Below, piece by piece: positions 1 through 12,200 of a stretch of DNA of 64,000 nucleotides. The stretch is taken from NCBI RefSeq assembly GCF_027596085.1, contig NC_072451.1, forward strand, positions 6,066,013 through 6,130,012. The letters are read 5' to 3'. The position numbers were made by a program, and so were the translations under genes. Below the pieces are notes generated by a model. That model was given only the letters and a program-made list of their open reading frames with translations, did not search any database and was not told where the DNA came from. The stretch is from Anoplopoma fimbria. Lineage: Eukaryota; Chordata; Actinopteri; Perciformes; Anoplopomatidae. How positions within the stretch are numbered: position 1 is the stretch's first letter; each line of letters begins with the position of its first letter.

Positions 1-2070
1 TATTGCTGCGTTTTTCAGAGCGCTTGTCACTGCAGAGCATTACAGTAGCTCGCTGTATTTCACCTCAGAGTCGCATACTGTTATCGTTACCGGAGCTCAG
101 TTAGCACTACATTACCCAAGTCTCGAGCGAGCCATTCCAACGCAATAAAATGACCATTTTCAACTCTTTCAGCTCTTTGTAGCAACTCAGTCTCCTGAGG
201 CCACTGGTCTTCAGATTGCAGGGCGTTTATGGTTGTAAGTTGTTGCAGTGTGCAGAGAAAGGGGGAGGTGGGGGGGGGGGGGGGGGGGGGTCATCAGATA
301 AGAGAAGAATTTCTAGACTAATTAAACCCTTTGAGACAAAGAATCACACCACAGTGATTTACAACTCTCCGTACCAGTTAACCCGACTCATATTTATCTG
401 TCACATTACTCCGATACCATATCTACCTCTATGGGTAAAAAAATAAAAAAAAGTCTTATATCTTTTTGTTCCCAACATTAAGGATACACAACAAGGGGAA
501 GTGAAAAGAGTAAATAATAACAGTTACATGAGATTTTCAATACTGTAGGTCACTCAAAGAGACATTTGCTTTAAAAAAAAAAGCACAGGAATATAGTGAA
601 ATGTTATAATGAGCTCCTTATTTTACCCTCAGCTACTACACAACTTCCTGTGTGATGCTCACAATATAGCACCGTTTCTCATTGTTTATAAAATGTAAAC
701 ATAAACCTCAACAACACAAACTGTAGACATTTCTGGGACCCTAAATTACTAAACTGAACATTTAATCTAATCAGTGCAATGAAACAAAACAAAAGGAGAA
801 GCTCCAAAGTTGTGAATAGCAAAGTCTACCAGGCATAATTCCTTTTGCTGGCTGCTGCAGAGGGGTATGCTAAGATAGAAAGTATTATTTTCCTAAATGG
901 AAGGTGTCAGATGGTCACGGAAATGTGATCGGCTGTTCAAGATCACTGCTTCCCATCTGCAATTTGTGACGTGTGAAAGATTCAGCCCAAATGTGCTCAC
1001 CAAGCGTAAATCCTCAGCACTTTCTCTTATCGTGGAAAAGCAAGATAACCAGCTGTTTACAGATCAGAGAACATATCATATTAATATCATGGAGAGGGTG
1101 ATATCATCTTGTTTGTAAAATATTTTGTTAACTAAGTGTGGTGTGGTATGGCAACCTATAAAAGTAAAAGATGTAATTTATGTGTTAGTGAAAGGTTGTT
1201 TTCTGATAAAAAAAATATTAAAAGGGGGAAAAACATAAAGAAGCAGGCAGCCTCTTTAGAAAGACTGGAGTGAGACAAAATAAATGCAAAATGCAGGATA
1301 CAGTAAATAGTGAATTATAGAGCCTTCAGCAGTAACATTTAAATGAAAGACTCCCAGCTTCAATTCCAGTTAGCTAGACACAAGTAGGCTTCTTTTGATT
1401 CCACATCTGTTTTATTGTATTATTATATTATTGTATATTCCTATATGATCCTACAAGTAGTTCACAGTTATGTTTTTGTTGATATTACAATTTGATATGA
1501 CTGCTTTAAATATGGAGACAGATACTATACAGTATTTTAAGGGGTTTTGATTGGGAGTCCCTGTTTCAGAGTCCCAGTAAACTGTAACTTAAACTGTCTG
1601 TGTGTCAGAGGTTGTACCAGTTTGTCATCTCCAGAGAGCAGCCTTGACACAAAGGAACAAATGAGTTCACTTGCAGCATTATCTTAATCTACAGAGGTGA
1701 GGAGAAAAAGTGAAAGGGTCAGTTAAAGTGCGACATTTCATACAGCAGCTTTTTTTGAACACATTCAGTCACGTATTTACTCGATTAAAATGTCTTTTTC
1801 TACACATATTTTGACACCGGGACTGATTAGCACCTGCTTGTCATCTCAGATCAAAGTTAGTCAGAGATGATTCATAAAATGTCCACGGTGTAATAAATTG
1901 GAAGCACTTATATTTGCCATTCAGGGAGTATGGGAGGCCTGCTGTTTTAAAACCCCCAGATCCCCACACATGGCGTAGCCACCACAGACACGGCTCAGAG
2001 AGTCAGCCGGCAGCCGGGAGGTGAGCAGAAAGGAACAGGCGGTGTCCCCTTCAGAGTGAGCACAGGAGCG

Positions 2071-2130
2071 TGTGTGTGTGTGTGTGTGTGTGTACAGTTT
2101 GTGTGTATGTGTGTGTGTGTGTGTGTGTGG
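2071..2130. repeat. TG/CA microsatellites, two blocks
   Basis: Two runs of alternating TG separated by a short interruption (TACAGTTTGTGTGTATG). Open frames read through here encode only Cys-Val or His-Thr repeats and are not genes. Confidence 0.9.
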
Positions 2131-2289
2131 CATTTCTCAAATGACAAAAAGGATACCAGTTGTGCTGTTCAGGTGGGAGGAGACATGGAGGCGGTGTGGA
2201 GACTCACCTGAGGGAGGGTCCGGGGGTTGTTGGGACCAGGGCTGCAGTGGCGACCCCGTGGGTGTGGGAGAGGCCCGAAGGAGGCCACC

Positions 2290-2362
2290 GTGTTGTGGAG
2301 GAGGTTTTTTTTGGGGTGGGTGGGGGGGGGGGGCTGGTGGGAGAAGGGGGGGGCTGCTGTTG
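2290..2362 (+). other. G-rich tract with G-quadruplex potential
   Basis: Several runs of four or more G lie within about 60 bases (around 2313, 2321, 2338 and 2347), separated by short loops. This meets the usual four-run G-quadruplex pattern. It lies inside a wider GC-rich patch (about 2160-2470) in an otherwise AT-rich intergenic region. No coding function is supported. Confidence 0.5.
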
Positions 2363-5300
2363 CACAGTTTCCCCAGCGTGATGCATCTACCTTCAGGGTG
2401 GCAGCAGGCGTGGAGTGGGGTGCGATGGAGCGAGCACGGGCTCAGTGGCGCGGTCACCTAGGGACGCTGGAGCTGCTGTAGCAGGACTGATAGTTATTCC
2501 TTGGGAGAATTGCAAGATGAGCCCCATTGTATTAGCAGCCCCCTTCTAACTGAAACTGTATCGATGTTCTCAAGCCTTTAAAGACACAAGTTGGGGTGGC
2601 AAAATATGTGACACTTACCTGAGAAAGCACATGCAGCAGGTTTAAAGTTTTGCTTTACAGAATTAATAAAAATGTTGGAGCCCCATGTATAATCTCTTAT
2701 AATAATAAACAAGGTTTCTGTAATTCAGCATAATACTCTAAGCTGTATGTTTCTCTGTGAATCTGAATTAATGTTGTCAGAGTTAAACTTCAGTAAATTT
2801 CTTTGGCAACGGGAAGCCGGCAAATTATTCCATACTGATTTGAAAATTCTCAGACATTAAGCTTTCCCCTTTCCGAGCCGTACTTTTGTGTTGCAACTAT
2901 TTGAGTCGTATGTTTAGAAATTCTCTGTGTCTAATATGGTCAGCACTCCCAATTATTCACTCCACTGACAAGTGAAACAAATGGGACCAACCAGTGCATT
3001 CTGTATTATCTACACCCCTTGGATTCCCTGACAATAATTAATACAATGGCAAGCTGCTGTTAGCAGCCCCGACGACATGAGCTCGACAACATAAGCTCTC
3101 CCTTTTTTCCAACAGCTTCTGAGAGGAAATTACATCCAGCGCTGAGGTCACATACATCGTGGCCACTAGCGGCCGGGTCGTATCAAACCACTGTCTGAGA
3201 GCCTAGATCAGATAAAGGTCCTATTGTAGGGTTCTGTTAACATCAGCAGGCTATTACTCACATCATTACACCATGAATGGAAGGTGCATGGAATATGTCA
3301 AGAATAATATGAGTGTAGGACTGACTACAGAGATGTACACTACCTTTAACAGCAATACGTACTGTATATATATATCAGGGAAGTTCATTAATATGCCATA
3401 TGATCTTACTGTAGCACAGTATGGTCACACACCGTTATGTATGTTTTAGTTCATTGGCTCATATTACATATTAACAGAAATAAAACATTACTAATACATC
3501 ACATAAAGAGCATATACTAGTAGTATTGGGTCATTTCGGTGTATGTATGAAACAAACTAGTCATTTAATAAAACAAAATGAAAGAAATGAACTTTTTTTT
3601 AAACGTCCTTTTTAAAGAGTTGTCACGTAATCATAAGAACCCCTCTTATTTTAGCCTTCGAGGATATTAAAAGGTTTTTTTTAATTATAGAGGAGCACAT
3701 TCTCCTAACATCCATTAAAGGAATGCCATGCTAATTTTAAATCCTCGCAGCAGGCATTGGCATCAACAGAAGAAAAGTGGATGAGTTTCTCTTTAACAGC
3801 TGTAATTTGTGTTTTCCAATCACCATGCTGATTTCTGCTCATTATACTCTGGTTTCACACCGGTAAGTGAGCAAAGTTTGGATTGATTGACTCTAATTAA
3901 CTAAAAAATGTTCCAAGCCACGGATTTATTATCATGCTAGCTAGCCACAAATGTCAGAGACTTTCACAAATTATTATCCTGTTAAGATAAATATCTTTGA
4001 AATCAAACGAGTGTGGCAACACAAGGAACATGTATTGTTCTACTGATGAATTTGTTTGGCATGTTTTTCGGCGGAGTTCCACATTAAAGACTCACCTGGG
4101 CAAACACACTGTTCCAGTGTATTGTTCAGCTGCACAGTATGACTGAATGACAGATGCTGTAGTTACCCAAACTTTAAAGCAACACACTCCCTAACAGCCT
4201 ACTGTGCTGTAAAAACACTGATGGGAAAGAACAGTAGACAAGGTTTTAAATTAGCTATTCAAAATGAAACAAGATACTAAGAGCCACTATATGAAGTAGT
4301 GCAGATCTGCCTGGTCTACTCTACGCTGACAGAAAGACCTATTCCCTCTTTTGTGCTCCAGAACTTGGCAGCATCTCCCTCATTGATATTTTAGACACAG
4401 TAGCACCTCTCAACACTCACATTCTTTCCTTGACTCCATCAGCGCCATGGCTCAACCCTCCACTTGCTCATGAACAGGACGGTTTTGAGTAGACACCTTC
4501 CGTTTTTTTGTTTTTTTTTAAAAACCTGATTTTGAAAAGATCTCAAAACAGAACTTTGGTTAGCTTGAGAAGACAGAACGTTGCTCTGATTCACTCGGCT
4601 TCACGTCAACGATCAGAAGCGATCGCTGGAGTGAATCCAAACGGAACGGGCCTATCGTCTGCATGGTGGCGCCAGGCTGAAATTGAGAATCATGCTGCCT
4701 GTAAATCAGATTTCACCAACATGTCTCTTGCGAAATCTGCGTTTATACAAAAACTACCAAAATAATCCTCTAAACCAGCTTTGATGCATCACAGAATACA
4801 ACAACACAGTGAGGCTTGTGCTGTATAGTCCATCCTCACCATACCGAAACTGAAACATCTAACATTAAAGAAAATACATCTCAGCTGTCAAGTAGCCCCA
4901 TCAGTATCTCCACAGTCCACCCTCTTTAGAGTAGCAGCATTTAGGTGTGTGCACATTGAGGCACGCCTGCAGATAAATGTGATGACATCTAGTTGTGGCT
5001 CGCTTTCATTTATTTAGGGGATTGATTAGATGCAAAGAGAGTAGACGAATGTGTCGGGGCGGCACTTTCATTTGAGATATTGCCATATAGTCGGTAAGGA
5101 TTATGAGACGAACTGAACATTTTTCTCTTCGGGGGTGCTTTTCGAGATCTAGTGGCACCATGCGAGTAGTCTATATGAGATTCCACATCAATGTCATTAA
5201 GCAGGCTGTGCTGTATGTTTAAAATTATTAAGTATATTTAAGCTAAAAGCTACAGAAGAAAACTTTATTAAAACTCTGAATTCAATTTTTGCAGATAAAG

Positions 5301-6784
5301 GAGACTATGTATAAACATTTAAATACTTTTTTTTTTCAACCACAATTATTTAGAACAAATAAAACTGAGTCACAACGTTTCGGTACGTAGACTTTCATCA
5401 AGTTACTTTTCAAGATAATGAGGATGCATGTCTTAAATAGGTTTGTAGACCTATGTAGACCAATCAGGTTGCCCTACTCTCATGACTCACTCACCAAAAT
5501 GATTTAAAATGTTCCACTTTGACTGAATATTAATAATCCTAAACTACATATTACATGCTATGACCATGTTAAGACACTAGACTGGTGTGCATCGCAGTCA
5601 ATTATGTCTTTAAGGTTGTTGTGTTCACACTGCCCCCTTCTGTCCCCACGAGTAAGAGAGGCATCCAGCGTATCAACAAAACAACAGCATCTCTATCAAC
5701 CAGACACAGACAGGAGGAGAGGGCATCACACATTTCTAAAAGGAGCCGTCTGAGAGCATCGACCTTGAGAACATCCACAGTATGTGTGCTCTTTAAAGAA
5801 CTATATGACCATTATTGTTTACTTATTTCTATTTTATGTAAATTAACTATATGTGATGAGTCTATAATAACTAGAAACATTCATATGAAACTTTTAAAGT
5901 CTGCTGTATATGGAGCAGGCGTTGGCGTTGTGTACTAGTGTGTGTATAAGTATGTCATTGTTGAAACATGATGAACCAAAAAACTATTTTCCATAAGTAC
6001 TAAATGTGATTGGGTTAAGATTCCAAATTGAAAACAGCGTTTCCCCAGGGTTCTTTAGAAAGCCGGTGGATAGTGCGCACACAACATCCTTTCGTGCACA
6101 CTATTTACCCCTGGATTGCTTCAGGCTAATGTCTCAATAATTTTCACTCCTTTCTCAGGTCCTTCCCACAAAGGACTTAACTAATGATCCATGGACAAAA
6201 TGAAGCATTTAAATTTATTCATTAATCATTCATCTCCAGCTCATTGAAAATGCTAAACTTCCACAAAATTAAGATTGAATATTGAAAAGTGATTGAGGGA
6301 GACAGCTCTCAGAGAGTGGAGGAGAGCGGAGCGGTGTGGAGGAGCGCTAACAAAAAACAGGGTCTTTTTTTTTTAGGAGACGGTGGTCTTCACGTGGACA
6401 CGGTCAAGGTGGCCAAGGTGTGCTAAGTGCTAGTTAAGGTCACAGGGTTTCACTAGTTGTAATTAGATCTTGGAATCTGGAGAAGCGTAGAATTTCTGTC
6501 AACACTGCCTGTAATTATTCTCTTTTCCAATTAATGGTGACATAGATTAATTATCTGATGAGGCAAAGCCAATTGCAATCATTCACCCAGCTAAAATTAG
6601 ATCAGTCCTGACAGCAGCATGAAAGTCACCTGTTTCATTGTTATGGATTCGCTGCAAGTAAAGGGGGTGTGGGGGTGGGGGGTGGGGGGGGGGAGAGATA
6701 GTGAAGCGTGCTAGGGTAAGTAAGTAAGTTGTCTGGTACAGGTGAATGTCCAATTACACTGCTATTTGAACTGAAGGCATCTAC

Positions 6785-9203
6785 TCATTCGATCCCGGAC
6801 CGGCTTTGTTTGTTCACCCCGGCATCATCGGTGGCGGCAGAGTCGTCCGTCAAGGATTGAAGGAATGCAGAGATGAGCTGAATTTCTGCTGACAACCCCT
6901 CCTGTTGGAATAACATAATAGATGAAAACAGGCTAATTAAGAAAAGGCAACAATACAAACTCTCCCCGCTCTCTATCTGCATCCCACACGCAGCTGATGG
7001 TGAGTCCACATTTGTGAAAGTAAAGTTACCATACTCGTTCTTGTTTTTTTTTTTGTGTGAGGAAGGAGAACAAGAGGCTCCTGGTGAACCACGTCCAGGT
7101 TCAGTGCTCTTCTGTTTTAAAAACCTCAGCATCCAGTTTTTCTATTAAACTGCCTGGCACTGTCAACCAGCTTGGGAATCTGAAGCGGCCTAGCCATGCA
7201 GAAATTCTCTGACTAACAATTATATCAGAAACAGGATCTTGGATTACAGTCCCCTGAGACTGGGGCAGTGGGCGTCTGCTCCAATCATTACTGGCCATTC
7301 AACAAGGCGCTGCACTGCTCTCCGCTGTTAGCCATTGTCAATTATGCCATCCCTAGTGTAAACTCGCAGAACACAAAGCTGAACTGCCAGTTCTGGCAGG
7401 AGTGTAACAGGATGACAGGCCGCCCACCCCCCTACTTCTCCCCCCCCCCCATCCACTCCCACTCTCCCACCCTAGGGTTCCCCGGCCTTCCTCCCCTCAA
7501 GCTTCTTTTCGAACAAACTGCCATTCGGGCTTGTGATTCAAGCACGCCTCGGCCGTGAAAGCGCCGTCCTGACCTCGCTTACGTTCTGCTTGTGGGGGTT
7601 AAGTGGACATGATGGATTAGTATAGGCCTCGTCGGGATTCAGCCCAGTTTTAACTCCAGTCACAACTGGTATCTGGTCCTTTGATTTCTTCATTCCTGTC
7701 TTACAAAGTGTTTTGATAATGTATGTAATGCAATTGTGAATTTCTGCGTTTAGTAACGACCTCCTGAAATTCGACGTGTATCATCACCATCTGCATTCTG
7801 TCAGTGCATTTCTTTGTGATAGGATAATCTCAAAAATCTTAATATTTAAGTAATTATGCAGATTGTGTGTTAATGCCTGCTTGTAAATGTGTTTAACTCT
7901 TCTCATATAGGTTGTACAATTTGGAAGATAGACGCTGAGCTGGACTGTGCATGAGGAGCCTGTTTAAAGTGAGTGTTGCCTGCTCTGATGGACCCTGCGC
8001 TGAGCTGTGACGGGTGACGGTGTGGTGCGCTTGAATACACCAGCTCTTTTGTCCTTCACACTCTGCGGCTCTCTGATAGCTCCTCCCCCTGTGCCCCACT
8101 CCTCCCCGCCTTGAGCTGTGTGATCTGCTGGGGCCTTTTTGAGGCTGGGCCACTGAGACATGGCTGCTCCCTGTAATGTCTGGACCAGACCCATCAAAAA
8201 AAAAACATGTCAGCAGTCAGAGGAGGAGGAACAGAGACGGAAACCACTTAATAGTATTTCCACTAGGTACTCCCCTGGAAAACCTCTAATCAAATCTGAG
8301 CATATTTGGCCTCCAGCACATCTGATTATTTTGGTAAACAACAAAAAACTAAATAGGATTTTTTCCTTTTAAGCAAAAAAAACAACAGATTGCATCTGAC
8401 AAACATGGACACTTAGGGGTTTGGGATGCCCTACTGAAGAAGTAAAAAGGGTGGAAGTAGTTCCATGGTACGGTTGCATGCCACCTGGCTCTGCGCTAAT
8501 GCTGGACAGGACATTTCATAAAGATTCATCACTGTCCCGCTGTCCGCTTTGCCCTCATCTCACATCACAGCACAGATTAGACACCGATTATCCTCTAATT
8601 GAAGATCCCTGCTTCTCAACCTTGTAGAATATGTCGCTACTCTTCTGCAAGACGGACGGAAGGTTACTCTGTTCACAAAGAAGAAGCTGCGACACATATA
8701 TCTCGTTGTAATGAACTCACTTGGAATTAGCCGCAAAGTCAGAATAACGCCCCCGCTAAACAGGAAAAACGGGCTCAGATGTAAATGCGATGTGACCAAA
8801 CACAAAGTGTTGTGTATATAGAGTTATCTAGAGAGGCAGCCTCAGACGTGGGGTCACTGCATAGGCACTGTAGCAGACACATCATCCATCACATCAGTCT
8901 GGGATCTGATGACTGAATGTATAGAGTGTAATGTAACAGTGGCGTCTTTAACTCCACCACAGCAGCGAGGCACAAAGCCTTGGTGGATGTTTGCCTGGCT
9001 GCCCCTCGCTTGGCAAAGAAGACACAAGGCAACTGACTAGCCGGATGAGGCTCAAACAATGCCATGCATAACATGGAGTTACTGTAGTATGCAAAGGAAT
9101 ACGCTCCCATCTGGTAGAATACCTAGACTTGGGATAAAAGTTGAATAGAAGGATTTACCATTTAAATGAATGGCAACAGTTTGTGTAGTTTTCCAGCCTG
9201 TTT

Positions 9204-9248
<45 letters not shown>

Positions 9249-12200
9249 CATGTACATGTACAAATACCTGGGCTGTTTTTATTTTCTGGTGGGTCTCTTG
9301 AGAAAGAGCCTGGCAGCGGTCCAGTTCAGCCTGGCTGTAGAGGCTGCGTTGTTTGAAGTATTTCACCAAAGCTTTGTGCATCCTCTTCTGCAACAAAGAG
9401 AGCTAGGGGGGGAGAAGGCAGAGAAAAGGAATTGGTAAGGCAGGAGAGGAAATTAATGGCAGTGTTCAAGAAGAATGATGGAGGGGAATAGAGAAAGCAG
9501 TCAATAGCCCATTCTGCAGTACACGGGCCTGACAGGAATTTCACAGTCTCTTGGTTTCTCTGCCCACTCGTGTGCACTCATCAGAATCCAGTCACATCTG
9601 GCTGCCAGGATGGGGGGTTAATTTTCTCTAAATGCTTCAGCAGTTTTGTTCTAGCCGAGGCAAACTCTGTGACTGCAAAGCTGATGAGTAAAATATTTCT
9701 ACTTCACCCAGTTTAACTTTATACCAATCCCCTCAAGACATATTTTACACATACACACAGAGTCATGAACCCCCCACTGAAACCAGAAATTATTCCTAGT
9801 CTCTCGGAAAGACATGCTGCTTGCTTTATTATTTGAACACAGTTTCAAGCAAAGAGGTTTAAATTCTGATAGATGCCATTGCTTTTCTTCCCCCTCCATC
9901 TCTCTACTCTTCCTACAAAGCTTATCATTGCTTGGCAATGTGTTCCCCAGTGCATTGAAAACTAAAGCGAATTAGCTCAGTCATCAGCTCCTGAAGGAAA
10001 GACAATAACAAGAATGCTCTTTATGGTGTACCCTGTTAAAAGCCAAGAGCTGAAATCCTCCACATAAACAAAGCAATGCTTACACGTACAAATCAAGAGG
10101 ATTTCTATAAGAGTAGAAGTGCTATCGGATGCTAATTAATCATTCATTTTTTTCATTTACAAATGAAAATTTTGCTTATTTGAATGTAGTTAAGAAATAT
10201 CCTAATGTTTAGATACATTCTGTCTTTGAAAAGAAAAACTATTAATTCTAATATTTGAAATACCAGCTGACTTGTGTCCTGATTGGACAATTAATAAATA
10301 GGACATACTTCTTCCACTACAAACATTCAAAGCTTTCACATACCACAGAACATGCAACACTTGTGTGCTTGAGTATATTAGAGCTGCAATCTGCATTATT
10401 TTAAAATAATACATGTTTTCATATCCACTCTGTTATAATGGAGTACGGCAAAACTCTAAAAGTAGCACATTTACATTTTCACATCTATTAAGAAATGTTG
10501 ATGATGGTTGTTGTGTTGCATCTGACCTGGATGACAATGATCATAAATAACACACAACTATTAGTGTTGAGATCCTTTACTTAATTAAAAGTAATACTGC
10601 TGCATTACAAGTAAAATTGCTGCATTGAAAACCAAAGGATACTTAAAAGTATCAAAAAGTAAAAGTACTTTATGTACTTTCTGTAAATGGCCCTGTGATT
10701 CCTATACATTATGTTATTGGATTAAATGTAAGTAGCATATTACTGTAGCCGAGCTAACTTGGAACTACTTTATAAAAGGGTAGTTTCACCTGTAACAGTG
10801 TAGAAGTGCAACCACCCCAAATCTTTACTTTAAGTACAGTACTACGTGTACTTAGTTACATTCAATCCCTAACACCTAACACACAAAGTACATGGTCGAT
10901 AACTCTTCACTCAAGATAACGTAACAAGATTGACACTACATGCTGCACCTTATTAGATGCATCTCAAAGTGTCAACCTGTGGAGAGTAAATCATTTCAGC
11001 TTTAAAAGGTAGAACTACCACCTGCATTTAAAATGTGAATATTAACTATGGGTTATGCTGTGATGGTTTGGAAAAGTTTAAATCACAGCTATCAGGCCAC
11101 TCTGAATGGATTATTATGAGGTTTCAGGTTTGCATGTTTAAATTGCTTTTTATAGTTTTAGACACAAAAACATGGTTCAAGGAAATGCATGTATAATAGT
11201 AGAAATCTTACAGTACCTCATGCCAGTTTCTATTTAAGGCGGTAATGTGCTGTATTTTAAAAGCATTGTATGGATGGTTTTAAACTCGTCACTTGAACTA
11301 TATGTCAGGATCGCCTGTTGTCAGGATTATCTTTCAAGGATATTTAAGAGAGACTCATTGTGTCCCTCATTGAATATAAAGAAAGAGATTATGGGTTCTT
11401 CAAACACATAAATGACTGCTGTGAGGTTTCTCATACAGACTCACACACACTGTAATGCTCTGATCTCTGAAATGATCCTGACTATGTTCAAATGCATTTA
11501 CCTTGTTGCCTCCAGTTACACACAAATCAATTAATGGTAATCACATTCTGTTATATATGTTCTAACTGGGACATAAAATTCAAACATCACAAGGATAATT
11601 GTAAATTTGAAACAGGAAAGAGGGGGGGGAGGAGGGAGGGGGGGCTTGAATGTTCCCGTATAAATCAGATTAAATGTGATCTACATTTCAGAAACATTGT
11701 GGATTATAAGCTTGTTATAAAAACTAAATGCAGGCATAAAACACGAGCCGAGAGGCTGTCGTTGCAGAAGTGTAGAGTTGAAACAAACAAAAACGGTGAA
11801 GGCTGAATCCGGAGTAAAAGAAAATCAGGCTTTGATCATGAGCGTGGAAAATCCTGTCCACAGGATTTTATTTTTGCATGCATTTCTCACTTGATAACAT
11901 TCATGCAGTTAGATGAGGAATTGCTCAAGTAAAGGTATTAGTCATTTTTGGAACAAATAATATGATTTTTTTTTTTCATTGCAGGAGCAGTGTGGCTTCT
12001 TCCTGGTGTTATGCTTGTCGTGTGTAATTCTACTCCAGTTAAACAGCGTCAAAAACTATATAGATTAAACAGTAAAATGCTGCCGAGTTGTCTCATCCAA
12101 CTAGTCGAGACCTCTGGTGCTATTTTAGCACTGGAGACACATTCATTGTCTGATCCTAACCTGTGTTTGCTGCTGATCCCTAACCAATGGTGTGTGTGAG

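Larger units (their letters stand above)
1..6784. other. Noncoding region downstream of ccdc178
   Basis: No exon-like open frame with splice sites and no recognisable protein was found on either strand. Visible features are a poly-G run near 264-290, two TG microsatellite blocks at 2071-2130, a very G-rich stretch at 2290-2360, and a G-rich stretch at 6660-6696 just beyond the ccdc178 stop codon. Several stretches of balanced composition rich in homeodomain-like TAATTA cores (about 2940-3260, 3680-3870 and 6440-6660) look like possible conserved noncoding elements, but this cannot be tested without alignment. On the minus strand an AATAAA (complement at 6214-6219) could serve ccdc178 polyadenylation; this is weak evidence. 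Confidence 0.6.

Noticed and set aside
2072..2481. Overlapping open frames of up to 129 codons on both strands
   Set aside because: They run through TG repeats and a G-rich tract. Composition (Gly/Trp/Arg or Pro/His) and the absence of splice signals or homology show that they are artefacts.
5585..5938. 117-codon open frame on the plus strand
   Set aside because: No recognisable domain and no splice-site context; its length is compatible with chance in this composition.
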